From Prevotellaceae bacterium (GTDB lineage: Bacteria > Bacteroidota > Bacteroidia > Bacteroidales > UBA932), in the NCBI GenBank assembly GCA_031284065.1, contig JAITAP010000026.1, positions 1-44,870 of the forward strand: a stretch of 44,870 nt of DNA, written 5' to 3'. Below the pieces are notes generated by a model. It worked only from the letters and a program-made list of their open reading frames with translations. It was not told where the DNA came from and searched no databases. Positions 15,694-23,851 of the stretch are shown piece by piece (the stretch's first letter is position 1; each line of letters opens with the position of its first letter). A program made the translations under genes and the position numbers.

Positions 15694-16584
15694 ATGATAA
15701 TGAGCAATAACACAAAAATATCCATCCGTTTTTTTGACGATCGAGAAGTTCGTGCGGTTTGGGACGAAGAGAACAACAAATGGTGGTTTTCCGTTTTGGA
15801 TATAGTCGCTGTCCTTACTGACCGGGACGACTACAATAAAGCACGAAACTATTGGAAATATCTCAAGGCCAAGCTAAAAAAAGAAAACAGCAAGTTGGTG
15901 AGCGCCACTACCCAACTGAAACTATTGGCGAGTGATGGCAAGCGCTATTTAGCTGATGTGCTTGACTATAATGGCATTATTGCGCTCGGCAAACAATTCC
16001 CAGCTAAAAAAGCAAACCGTTTTATCGAATGGTTTACTTACAGCGGTGAAAGTATAGATGGAAAAAGTAAAACAAAAGCATACGCCTTGTTTGAAAGCTC
16101 TTTTATCGACAGCATAGAAGTGGGAACAACCAAAGGCTTACAACAAATCCACGCCTATCTGTTCGGCGGGCTTTACGATTTTGCCGGACAAGTAAGACAA
16201 AAAAACATTTCAAAGGGTGGCTTTCAATTTGCGGCAGCTCAATTTTTGGGCAATACGTTAAAGCAAATAGAAGAAATGCCTGAAAACACATTCGATGAAA
16301 TTGCCGATAAATATGCGGAAATGAACATTGCCCACCCATTCATGGAGGGTAATGGGCGAAGTACGCGAATTTGGTTGGATTTGATGCTCAAGAAACGGCT
16401 AAAGCGTTGCGTTGATTGGAGCAAGATTAGTAAAAACGATTACATGAACGCAATGGTAAAAAGTCCTACAAACGGCATGGAGCTGAAGAATCTACTGAAA
16501 AATGCCCTTACGGATGAAATCAACAGCCGTGAAATGTTTATGAAAGGAATTGATTATTCGTATTATTATGAAGAAAACGAGTAG
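15694..16584 (+). CDS. Bro-N/Fic fusion protein, putative AMP transferase
   Basis: This 296-residue protein joins a Bro/DinD-like N-terminal domain (about 6-120, with DREVRAVWDEENNKWWFSV and a RFIEWF block) to a Fic domain. The Fic active-site loop HPFMEGNGR begins at His214 and has the required His, acidic residue, Asn and Arg, so transfer of AMP (or another nucleotide moiety) to a protein hydroxyl is expected. QQIHAYLFGGLYDFAGQ is the usual upstream Fic segment. A C-terminal class III-like inhibitory helix appears as SYYYEEN (Ser289, Glu293), where the consensus Gly/Asn after Glu is Glu. ATG at 15700 is an equally good start. It lies between IS1595 relics, so recent transfer is likely. Confidence 0.85.
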   Translation: MIMSNNTKISIRFFDDREVRAVWDEENNKWWFSVLDIVAVLTDRDDYNKARNYWKYLKAKLKKENSKLVSATTQLKLLASDGKRYLADVLDYNGIIALGKQFPAKKANRFIEWFTYSGESIDGKSKTKAYALFESSFIDSIEVGTTKGLQQIHAYLFGGLYDFAGQVRQKNISKGGFQFAAAQFLGNTLKQIEEMPENTFDEIADKYAEMNIAHPFMEGNGRSTRIWLDLMLKKRLKRCVDWSKISKNDYMNAMVKSPTNGMELKNLLKNALTDEINSREMFMKGIDYSYYYEENE

Positions 16585-16599
16585 CCATCTCTCTGGGGT

Positions 16600-17028
16600 A
16601 AGCGCGCATTTTAAGGCGCAACGAGACGTATTCGGAGTGGCCATGCCCCCAATATGGCTGCACGGAACATTACCGCCTCAAAAAGCTGCAACGACAGCTG
16701 GGTCATAAACGCTATCAGCCGATTTGGGAGCTGATACTGTTACGGAAATTGTCAAAGAGCACGTTGACGCAGCGGCGGAGTTAGCCACCGACGATTCAAC
16801 CTCATATAAAAAGCTGAAACAGGTTGTAAAGCTTAAACGGCTGCTTTTGGGTATGCGCCACCAGCTTACAAAAGAGTATTTACAGCATTTACCTGAACGA
16901 GTTCTGTTACAAATTCAGCCGACGATATTGCAGTGAGCAGATTTTCGACCGATTGCCTGTGGCGGCTGTGTCATACAACACTGCGTTCAAGTCGAAAATT
17001 TACAACAGGTCGCTTCGCGGATAATCAT
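16600..17028 (+). mobile_element. Decayed IS1595/ISXO2-like transposase and right end
   Basis: Several fragments of one transposase survive in different frames. EWPCPQYGCTEHYRLKK (from 16635) is the zinc-ribbon segment, fused to QLGHKRYQPIWEL. A second frame from 16724 gives GADTVTEIVKEHV, then LATDDSTSYKKLKQVV, part of the catalytic region, then KRLLLGMRHQLTKEYLQ. After a one-base shift, YLNEFCYKFSRRYCSEQ and DRLPVAAVSY lead to the terminal KSKIYNRSLRG. The right terminal repeat (CGCTTCGCGGATAATCAT) ends at 17028. At least two internal deletions and one frameshift make it inactive. No left terminal repeat is visible. Confidence 0.8.
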
Positions 17029-17114
17029 ATAATTTTTTTAAGGACACAAAGTATGTCCTGCGAATTGAAAATCGTATCGTGGTAGAGTAAACAGAACGCC
17101 CCAAATTATTTTTT
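17029..17114. repeat. Direct repeat B (86 bp)
   Basis: Second copy of the sequence at 14979-15064. It begins immediately after the IS right end and continues into the leader of the fucosidase gene. It encodes the last 19-20 codons of the small partner gene without the rest of that gene. Confidence 0.85.
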
Positions 17115-17131
17115 AAACTTCATACCAAAAA

Positions 17132-18550
17132 ATGGCAAACAAGCTATACTGCCTGCTGTTCTTCAGCCTGATTTCCTCATCGCTCGGTGCGCAAACCTTT
17201 GCGCACGAAAGGTCGAGCGAATACGTTCCGCCCAAAGAGCCGGAGGTTATCCGGCAGCTCGACAGGTGGCAAGACCTGAAATTTGGCATGTTAATCCACT
17301 GGGGGCTGTACTCCCGGCTCGGCATTGTTGAGTCGTGGTCTATCTGCTCTGAGGAGGAGGAGTGGATTCCCCGCGACAGCGCCGCCTCCTACGACGCCTA
17401 CAAGCGCAGCTACTGGGCTACGATAGATTCCTTTAAGCCCGACAAGTTTGACCCTGCGGCGTGGGCAACGGCAGGCCGGCAAGCGGGAATGGGCTACGTG
17501 GTATTTACCACCAAGCACCACGACGGCTTCAACATGTTCGACACCAAGCAAAGCGATTTCTCCATTGCAAAGGGCGCTTTTAGGGACGACCCGCGCCGAA
17601 ACGTGGCAAAGGAGGTGTTTGCCGCTTTCCGGCAGGAGAGCTACATGGTGGGCGCGTACTTCTCAAAGCCCGACTGGCATTCGCAGTACTACTGGTGGGA
17701 CAGGTACGCAACCCCCAACCGCAACAACAACTACAGCATTGACAAAAACCCCTGGCGGTGGAATAAATTCAAGGAGTTTACCTATAGCCAAATTGAGGAG
17801 CTGCTCAACGGCGACTACGGCGCTATCGACATTCTCTGGCTCGACGGCGGATGGGTGCGCCCTGCAGGTGGCGCTGCCCGCGCCGGACGCGCCTACAAAG
17901 GCTCGCAGGATATTGACATGCCCAGGATTGCGGCTATGGCAAGGCGCTACCAGCCCGGCATACTAATGGTTGACCGCACCGTGCCGGGCGAATTTGAGAA
18001 CTACCAAACCCCCGAGCGGGGTATTCCCGACAGCCGGCCGGACGCTCCGTGGGAAAGCTGCATCCCTCTGGGGAACGACTGGGGCTACGTGCCCACCGAC
18101 GTTTACAAAACGCCGACAAAAGTAATTCACACGCTGGCGGAAATTACGGCAAAGGGCGGAAATCTTCTGCTGGGCATTGGCCCCAAGCCCGACGGGACGT
18201 TGCCCGGCGAGGTGGTGGCGAGGCTGCGGCAGGTGGGAGCGTGGCTGCAAAAAAACGGCAAGGCCATTTTCAACACCCGCCCCGCCCCAATATACCACAG
18301 CGGCGACACGTGGTTTACCCAAAGCAAGGACGGCAAAAAAACATACGCCATTGCCTGCTGGGAGGAGGGTCAGCCTGCCCCCCGAAGCGTTACATGGCAG
18401 GGCAACGAGCCCGCGCCGGGCGGCAAAATCGTATGCCTGCAAACAGGCAAGCCCGCTGCGTGGAAAAAAACCGGCGGCGGCGTTGAGGTAACCCTCCCCT
18501 CGCCCAAAGATTTGCCGGTGGGAGTTGCAGCGCTGGCGTTTGAATTTTGA
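17132..18550 (+). CDS. Exported alpha-L-fucosidase, GH29
   Basis: This 472-residue enzyme belongs to glycoside hydrolase family 29, which removes alpha-L-fucose from glycans with retention. A type I signal peptide (hydrophobic about 6-18, SLGAQ cut site) sends it to the periplasm. Family segments include LKFGMLIHWGLYS, YVVFTTKHHDGF with the substrate-binding His pair, and the nucleophile Asp238 in ILWLDGGW. The C-terminus (about 385-472) is a small beta-sandwich that includes TYAIACWEEG. No SusC/SusD genes flank it, so it is not in a visible polysaccharide locus. It starts only 17 bases after direct repeat B, so its original promoter may have been disturbed by the upstream insertion. Confidence 0.92.
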   Translation: MANKLYCLLFFSLISSSLGAQTFAHERSSEYVPPKEPEVIRQLDRWQDLKFGMLIHWGLYSRLGIVESWSICSEEEEWIPRDSAASYDAYKRSYWATIDSFKPDKFDPAAWATAGRQAGMGYVVFTTKHHDGFNMFDTKQSDFSIAKGAFRDDPRRNVAKEVFAAFRQESYMVGAYFSKPDWHSQYYWWDRYATPNRNNNYSIDKNPWRWNKFKEFTYSQIEELLNGDYGAIDILWLDGGWVRPAGGAARAGRAYKGSQDIDMPRIAAMARRYQPGILMVDRTVPGEFENYQTPERGIPDSRPDAPWESCIPLGNDWGYVPTDVYKTPTKVIHTLAEITAKGGNLLLGIGPKPDGTLPGEVVARLRQVGAWLQKNGKAIFNTRPAPIYHSGDTWFTQSKDGKKTYAIACWEEGQPAPRSVTWQGNEPAPGGKIVCLQTGKPAAWKKTGGGVEVTLPSPKDLPVGVAALAFEF

Positions 18551-18687
18551 GCCCGCGCAGAAATCCGGCGCACGCGATTCTCAACTTTCAATTTTCAGCT
18601 TAAATTTTTGTACCTTTGCAGCTCGTAGCGCAGCGTGCGCATTATTCGTAATTCGTAATTGAGACAGTCGTAATTCCTAAATTAAAC

Positions 18688-19872
18688 ATGAACAAGTTGA
18701 CCATTGGCTTATTTGGCTTCGGAACGGTGGGGAGGGGGCTTTACACCGTGCTGCAAAAAAGCAAAACCGTTGATGCGCAAATCAAGCATATTTGCATAAA
18801 AAACTCCGAAAAAAAGCGCAGCATTGACGCAAAGTACTTCACCGCTAACGCTGAGGACATCCTTGGCGACCCCGAAATCAACCTCGTGGTGGAGCTCATC
18901 GACAACGCCGCCGACGCATACAGCATTGTGAAAACCGCCATGCAGCGCGGCAAAAGCGTTGTGAGCGGCAACAAGGCTATGCTGGCGGAGCACTTGTCCG
19001 AAATGATAGCGCTACAGCAGCAGCACAACGTGGCGTTGCTCTACGACGCTTCGGCCTGCGGCAGTATTCCCGTTATCCGCAACCTCGAGGAGTACTACGA
19101 CAACGACTTGCTCACCTCCGTTACGGGCATCCTGAACGGATCGTCGAACTACATTCTCTCCAAAATTTTTAACGAGGGCGAAACCTACGCCAACGCGCTC
19201 AGGCAGGCGCAGGAGCTCGGTTTTGCCGAAAGCAACCCCTCGTTCGACGTGGACGGGTACGACTCGCTCTACAAGCTGGTGATACTTACGCTGCACGCCT
19301 TTGGCGTGATAATTCCGCCGAGCGAGGTGTTCAACTTTGGCATCTCCAACCTTGCCGAGTGCGACATTTGCTACGCCAAGGAAAAAGGGCGCAAAATAAA
19401 GCTGGTGGCGCGCGTCGGCAAAACGGAAGACGGCAACATTACCCTCTACGTCATGCCGCGTATGCTCACCCCAGACCTCTACATTTACAGCGTGGAGGAT
19501 GAGTACAACGGCGTGGTTATTCGCGGGCAGTTTTACGACAAGCAGTTCATGTTCGGCAAGGGCGCGGGCGGGCTGCCTACCGGCTCGGCGGTGCTCTCGG
19601 ACATTACCGCGCGGTTTCACGACTACCGCTACGAGTACAAAAAGCTCAACACGCCCAACGCGCCCAAGTACGTTACCGACAACCTTGTGAGTATCTACCT
19701 GCGCTACCGCAACGTGAGCGACTTTGAGCATTTTCGCTTTGTGGAGATTTCGGAAAAATATACAAGCAACGATTTTTGCTACGTGGTGGGAAAAATAAGC
19801 CTTAGCAACCTGCTTAGCATCAAAGCGCTGCTGCCAACGCTCGACGTGTTCTTGGCAACAATGTGCTCGTAG
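18688..19872 (+). CDS. hom: Homoserine dehydrogenase
   Basis: This 394-residue enzyme reduces aspartate semialdehyde to homoserine on the way to threonine and methionine. The Rossmann motif GLFGFGTVGRGL is at the N-terminus (about 8-19), SGNKAML lies near 92-98, and the catalytic-domain segments GILNGSSNYILSKIF and ESNPSFDVDGYDSLYKL, carrying the conserved acidic and Lys residues, follow. The remaining C-terminal part (about 310-394) is too divergent to call a standard ACT domain but is in that position. It is not fused to aspartokinase. A perfect -7 box TACCTTTG (18611-18618) precedes it by about 70 bases. Confidence 0.9.
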   Translation: MNKLTIGLFGFGTVGRGLYTVLQKSKTVDAQIKHICIKNSEKKRSIDAKYFTANAEDILGDPEINLVVELIDNAADAYSIVKTAMQRGKSVVSGNKAMLAEHLSEMIALQQQHNVALLYDASACGSIPVIRNLEEYYDNDLLTSVTGILNGSSNYILSKIFNEGETYANALRQAQELGFAESNPSFDVDGYDSLYKLVILTLHAFGVIIPPSEVFNFGISNLAECDICYAKEKGRKIKLVARVGKTEDGNITLYVMPRMLTPDLYIYSVEDEYNGVVIRGQFYDKQFMFGKGAGGLPTGSAVLSDITARFHDYRYEYKKLNTPNAPKYVTDNLVSIYLRYRNVSDFEHFRFVEISEKYTSNDFCYVVGKISLSNLLSIKALLPTLDVFLATMCS

Positions 19873-19980
19873 CGCCGGAGAACGCCGCAAAAAGTTGTAA
19901 AAATGTGTACAAGCATTTAACAAAATAGCTATCTTTGGACTTTTCTGCGCAGTGGTTGGCTACAAAAAATATCTGTTGGA

Positions 19981-20988
19981 ATGAATAAGCTGTCGTTTTT
20001 TTTGCTTGGCGTCGCGCTTGCGCTGGGGGGAGGCTGTAGCGCAGACGCAGCGTATCCGCGAATCGCGGGGGTTGCGCTGGGCACCACCTACACCGTAGCC
20101 TGCGCCGGTGCAGACACGCTGTTACAGCGCGAGGTAGAGCAGCTCATGCAGCGCGTGGAAAAATCGCTCTCCATCTACGACAAAGAATCCGTAATCTCCA
20201 GGGTGAACCGCAACGAAGACGTGGCGCTGGACGGTTACTTTGTGGAGTGCTTTGAAGTAGCGCGGCAGGCAAGCCTGCAAACACACGGCGCATGTGACGC
20301 TGGCGCATCGCCGCTGTTTGCCGCGTGGGGATTTGGCGCGACGGAGCACAGCACGCCGCCCGCGCAGCGGCAAATCGACAGCCTGAAGCAGCTCTGCGGC
20401 ATGGACAAGTTTGCTGTTGTCAACAACCGGCTCGTGAAGTCAGACCCTCGCGCCCAGCTCAACGCCAACGCCATAGCCAAAGGCTACACGGTGGACGTGG
20501 TGGCGCGCTTTCTCGAAAGCCGGAGCATTACCAGCTATCTGGTCGAAATTGGCGGCGAAGTTCGCTGCGGCGACGTAAAGCCCAACGGCAAAAAGTGGAC
20601 GGTGGGCGTGGACATGCCAAAAGATGGCAACTTTACCCCGGGTGCAGACATGGCGGGCACAATAGAAATCAGCAACCGGGCAGTGGCAACGTCGGGCAAC
20701 TACCGCCGCTTTTACGTGAGCGACGGCACAAAAATCCCGCACACCATCGACCCCGTTACGGGGCGACCCGCGCACAACAGCCTGCTTAGCGCAACCGTTG
20801 CCGCCGCCAGCTGCGCCGTTGCCGACGCATACGCCACCGCCTTTATGGTGATGGGCGCGGACAGCGCAAAGGCTTTGCTGAACAGGCATCGGGAGCTGGA
20901 GGCTTTTTTGATATTCTCCGAGCAGGGGCAACTTCGGACTTACGCTACGCCAAAATTTAAAAGTTGGCTAATTCAGAATAACATTTAA
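19981..20988 (+). CDS. apbE: FAD:protein FMN transferase (ApbE), lipoprotein
   Basis: This 335-residue enzyme attaches FMN covalently to threonine residues of exported flavoproteins, using FAD. The N-terminal signal ends in a lipobox with Cys19 (LGGGCS), so it is a lipid-anchored periplasmic protein, as usual for the family. Diagnostic segments are GACDAGASPLFAAWGF, ANAIAKGYTVDVVARFL, YLVEIGGEVRCGD, AVATSGNYRRFY and IPHTIDPVTGRPAHN, with the metal-binding Asp/Thr near the end (VADAYATAFMVMG). A -7 box TATCTTTG is at 19930-19937. The nitroreductase gene follows after only 24 bases, so the two probably form an operon. Typical ApbE targets such as Nqr or Rnf subunits are not in the window. Confidence 0.92.
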   Translation: MNKLSFFLLGVALALGGGCSADAAYPRIAGVALGTTYTVACAGADTLLQREVEQLMQRVEKSLSIYDKESVISRVNRNEDVALDGYFVECFEVARQASLQTHGACDAGASPLFAAWGFGATEHSTPPAQRQIDSLKQLCGMDKFAVVNNRLVKSDPRAQLNANAIAKGYTVDVVARFLESRSITSYLVEIGGEVRCGDVKPNGKKWTVGVDMPKDGNFTPGADMAGTIEISNRAVATSGNYRRFYVSDGTKIPHTIDPVTGRPAHNSLLSATVAAASCAVADAYATAFMVMGADSAKALLNRHRELEAFLIFSEQGQLRTYATPKFKSWLIQNNI

Positions 20989-21012
20989 TCACTCACTAAA
21001 AAAACAAAAAAA

Positions 21013-21621
21013 ATGATGAAAACAGTAACGTTATGCGCGGTCGCGCTGATGGCTTCAGCCACCGCATTTGCACAAAACATCCAGCTGCCCGCTCCGCAAA
21101 AGAGCGGCGGCAAACCGCTCATGGAAGCCCTGTCGCAGCGCAAAAGCTCACGCGAGTTCGACGCAAAGGCGCTCAGCGAGCAAACCATCTCAAACCTGCT
21201 GTGGGCGGCCGGCGGCTTCAACCGCAACGGCATGCGCACCGCACCCTCTGCCAACAACAAGCAGGAATTTGAAATTTACGTGGCGCTGGAGAAAGGCCTG
21301 TACCTCTACAACGCTAAGGACAACGCGCTGGAGCTGGTAAAAAGTGGCGACCTGCGCTCCAAGACCGGAAAGCAAAGTTTTGTAAGCGTAGCCCCGCTCA
21401 ACCTCGTTTACGTTTACGACGCCGCCAAAATGTCGGACGAAAAGATGGCTTACGCCGACTGCGGCTTCATTTCGCAAAATGTTTACCTGTACTGCGCCTC
21501 AGAGGGGTTGGCAACTGTGGTGCGCGGCTTTGTAGATAGGGACGACCTCGCCAAAGTAATAGGCCTGAAACCCGGATACGCCATAACGCTTTCGCAAACA
21601 GTGGGGTACCCGAAGAATTGA
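21013..21621 (+). CDS. Exported nitroreductase/SagB-like flavoprotein
   Basis: This 202-residue protein has the nitroreductase fold (FMN-dependent, SagB/ThcOx-like group). It starts with a clean type I signal peptide (KTVTLCAVALMASATAFAQ, cut near 20), unusual for a nitroreductase and placing it in the periplasm. The FMN phosphate-binding start motif RKSSREFD lies near 44-51, APSANNKQEFEIYV near 77-90, and the C-terminal ASEGLATVVRGFVDRDDL near 161-178. It lacks an obvious ApbE flavinylation site. With apbE directly upstream it probably takes part in extracytoplasmic flavin redox chemistry. The substrate is unknown. A strong hairpin terminator follows. Confidence 0.85.
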   Translation: MMKTVTLCAVALMASATAFAQNIQLPAPQKSGGKPLMEALSQRKSSREFDAKALSEQTISNLLWAAGGFNRNGMRTAPSANNKQEFEIYVALEKGLYLYNAKDNALELVKSGDLRSKTGKQSFVSVAPLNLVYVYDAAKMSDEKMAYADCGFISQNVYLYCASEGLATVVRGFVDRDDLAKVIGLKPGYAITLSQTVGYPKN

Positions 21622-21657
21622 GAACGGAGGATTAACCCCCGCTGGTTTAGGGGCAAC

Positions 21658-21697
21658 AAAAAGAGTTTTCGGAGTAAAATCTCCGAAAGTTCTTTTT
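21658..21697 (+). terminator. Rho-independent terminator after the nitroreductase
   Basis: A hairpin with TTTCGGAG and CTCCGAAA around TAAAAT, extended by AAAAAGAG/TTCTTTTT, is followed by T-rich sequence. It closes the apbE-nitroreductase transcript and can work on either strand. Confidence 0.75.
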
Positions 21698-21727
21698 GTT
21701 TTTTGCTGCAAAAGCGAAAGCGTAGAT

Positions 21728-21889
21728 TCAATATCTCAATGCAACTTTATCGTGCAAATATCGGAAGAAAATTTCTTTTGGTGAATAAAACTTTAAATTT
21801 TTTCTGGGTCTGCTGTTGATTTTATGCTGTATTTCCTTTATTTGGCGCTCGCTAAAGTCATCGAAGTTCGCTTTTTGGGGGATGTGTAG
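21728..21889 (-). pseudogene. IS30-family transposase C-terminal fragment
   Basis: The minus strand encodes 53 residues ending in a stop at 21728-21730. The segment ANFDDFSERQIKEIQHKI, then NSRPRKNLKF and SPKEIFFRYL, matches the C-terminus of IS30-family transposases (the NxRPRKxLxF...TPxEIF block). No start codon or catalytic part is present, so it is a relic. The rest of the gap 21622-21960 holds the terminator above and a small CTGCCCGAAAGGCAG hairpin near 21908. Confidence 0.8.
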
Positions 21890-21960
21890 TTGAAATTACA
21901 CTTACCGCTGCCCGAAAGGCAGATTTTTCATCGCTGCAAGTCGTTGCCCTGCGGAGGTCA

Positions 21961-22575
21961 TCAAAACTCTACGCTTGCGCTGTAGTACATTCGCTTTAGC
22001 AGCGATTTTATTTTTGCGGCGTACTGCGGGTCTTGCGCCCACGTGCCGGTAAGCGCGTCGATGGTGGGGGCTTTCCCCTTTGGGCTTACAAAGTGGTAGC
22101 GGGGGTCTATCAGCTCGCCAAAAAGCGGCTCTTTGCTGGCGTACGCTTTCAGGTGCTGAATGTGCGCCCGAATCCCTGTCTGCTCGTCGGGAAAGATGTG
22201 CCCTGTTTGCGTTGGGCTTGTTGCCCCCAGCCCGCAAAAGTTGTTCATCTGCGGGTTGACAAGCCCTTTGAACTGCAAAAATCCTGTTTCCAGAATCATT
22301 TGCGCAAAGGCTATATCGTGGTTTACGCCTTCCGTTTGCGCTTCGGCAATGTAGAGCGGCGCCAGCCGTGCCGCGCGCTCAGCGTCGCCGTCGGTAGCGG
22401 CAACGGTAACAAAGGCTGCCAGCTGCTCGGCGCTCAGCCTGCCGCTGCTCATAATGTGCTGGGGAATGTCAAAAGCGTTCGCTACAAACGTTTGCGCCTG
22501 CGCAAGGCAGGGCAGGAAAAAGCAAATTACGGCAAGCGGTCGCGCTATAAAAAAAATACGTAGCTTGTTGTTCAT
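21961..22575 (-). CDS. Exported glucosaminidase (peptidoglycan hydrolase)
   Basis: This 204-residue protein has a signal peptide (about 1-27, ending AQAQ) and a glucosaminidase domain of the FlgJ/LytG type (GH73-like) that cuts the glycan chain of peptidoglycan. The catalytic Glu sits in AFAQMILETGFLQF, followed by the NNFCGLGA block and the IRAHIQHLKAY and YAAKIKSLLKRMY ends of the family. There is no LysM or SH3 domain, so it is a minimal exported form, probably a housekeeping cell-wall remodelling enzyme. A -7 box (TACCTTTG on the minus strand, 22626-22633) lies about 50 bases upstream. hemW lies upstream on the same strand. Confidence 0.88.
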   Translation of the reverse strand: MNNKLRIFFIARPLAVICFFLPCLAQAQTFVANAFDIPQHIMSSGRLSAEQLAAFVTVAATDGDAERAARLAPLYIAEAQTEGVNHDIAFAQMILETGFLQFKGLVNPQMNNFCGLGATSPTQTGHIFPDEQTGIRAHIQHLKAYASKEPLFGELIDPRYHFVSPKGKAPTIDALTGTWAQDPQYAAKIKSLLKRMYYSASVEF

Positions 22576-22638
22576 AGTACCTGAATTAAACCCGTCAACG
22601 CCCTCTTACGGTCGATATTTTTTCGCAAAGGTAAAAAT

Positions 22639-23787
22639 TTATGCCCAAATTAAATCAACAATGATGCTATCCGCTACAAACCAGCGGTTTTCGGGAATGG
22701 CTATTCTGTCGTCGTCTGCTATAATACTTTTATTCTCAATATGTTTCCTTGCGTGAGAAAAAAAATAATTTATCAACCGGTTATCAAAATTTGCCTGCAA
22801 ATAACTTTTGCTTACGCCCCACACGGTGCGCAGCCCCGTAAAAACGTACTCGTTGTAGCGGTTTTCCATGCTCAGGCTTTCGAGCTCAAAAAAATCTGCG
22901 CCCTCCTCCACATTTTTGATGTACTGCGCACAGCTGGCAACGTTGCTTTGCCGCTGCCATCCGTTGTACGAGTGCGCCGCCGCGCCAATGCCAATGTAGG
23001 GTTGCTGCTGCCAGTAGGCCGTGTTGTGCATGGAAAAAAATCCGCTGCGGGCAAAGCTGGAGATTTCGTAGTGCAGCCAGCCGTTCTCCGCGCTCGCTTG
23101 GCAGAGCAGGTCGTACTGCATGGCCACTTCGTCCTCGTGCGGCAGCGGCAGCTTGTTTTTGCGCCGGAGCACGCCAAAGGGGGTTCGCTTTTCGATGGTG
23201 AGCGCGTAGGCCGAAAGGTGCTGCACGCCCAGCGAAAACGCGGTCTTGAGGTTGCTGCGCCAACGCTCAACGTCCATGCAGGGCAGGCCGTAGATGAGGT
23301 CAACGGAGATATTTTCAAACCCCGCCGCTTGCGCCAGCTGCACGCTGCGTATGGCTTGCCGCGCGCTGTGCCGTCGGCGGAGGCGCTGCAAGTCGTCGTC
23401 AAAAAACGACTGTACGCCAATGCTGACGCGGTTAACGCCCATGCCGCGCAGCCGCTGCAAGTACTCAGGCGTAACGTCGTCGGGGTTTAGCTCCACCGTA
23501 AACTCTTCGGGCGGCGCAACGCAAAACGTTGCCACCGCTTTTTGCGACAGCGCGGCGAGCATGTCCGGCGGCAGCTGCGAGGGCGTGCCTCCGCCAATGT
23601 ACAGGGTCGATTTTTGCAACGCGGAGGAATTTTTTTCTACCTGCGAAAAATAATTTTTTCGCCTTTCCATTTCGTGCAGCATCGCCAAAACCGTTGGCTG
23701 CACAAGCGTTTGCGAAGTCGTAGCGTAAAAATCGCAGTACCCGCACCTGAGCTTGCAAAAAGGTATGTGCAAATAAATACCAATCAT
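22639..23787 (-). CDS. hemW: Radical SAM heme chaperone HemW
   Basis: This 382-residue radical SAM protein resembles HemN but is shorter, as usual for HemW, which binds heme and delivers it to proteins. The iron-sulfur cluster motif is CKLRCGYC at 11-18, with no fourth Cys of the HemN type evident at the N-terminus. The SAM-binding GGGTPS and the RVSIGVQSF segment follow. The C-terminal HemN_C-like domain includes NRYNEYVFTGLRTVWGV. The gene lies back to back with the RluB-like gene; the start codons are about 65 bases apart, so the intergenic region serves both. Confidence 0.9.
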   Translation of the reverse strand: MIGIYLHIPFCKLRCGYCDFYATTSQTLVQPTVLAMLHEMERRKNYFSQVEKNSSALQKSTLYIGGGTPSQLPPDMLAALSQKAVATFCVAPPEEFTVELNPDDVTPEYLQRLRGMGVNRVSIGVQSFFDDDLQRLRRRHSARQAIRSVQLAQAAGFENISVDLIYGLPCMDVERWRSNLKTAFSLGVQHLSAYALTIEKRTPFGVLRRKNKLPLPHEDEVAMQYDLLCQASAENGWLHYEISSFARSGFFSMHNTAYWQQQPYIGIGAAAHSYNGWQRQSNVASCAQYIKNVEEGADFFELESLSMENRYNEYVFTGLRTVWGVSKSYLQANFDNRLINYFFSHARKHIENKSIIADDDRIAIPENRWFVADSIIVDLIWA

Positions 23788-23788
23788 A

Positions 23789-23819
23789 TTGCAAAATAAG
23801 CTACTTTTGTCGGATATTT
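23789..23819 (+). promoter_or_regulatory. Promoter of the pseudouridine synthase gene
   Basis: TTG (23789-23791), 20 bases, TACTTTTG (23812-23819), 32 bases before the ATG at 23852. It overlaps the start of the hemW frame on the other strand. Confidence 0.65.
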
Positions 23820-23851
23820 GGTCATTAAAAATTGTAAAGAGGCAACTATTT

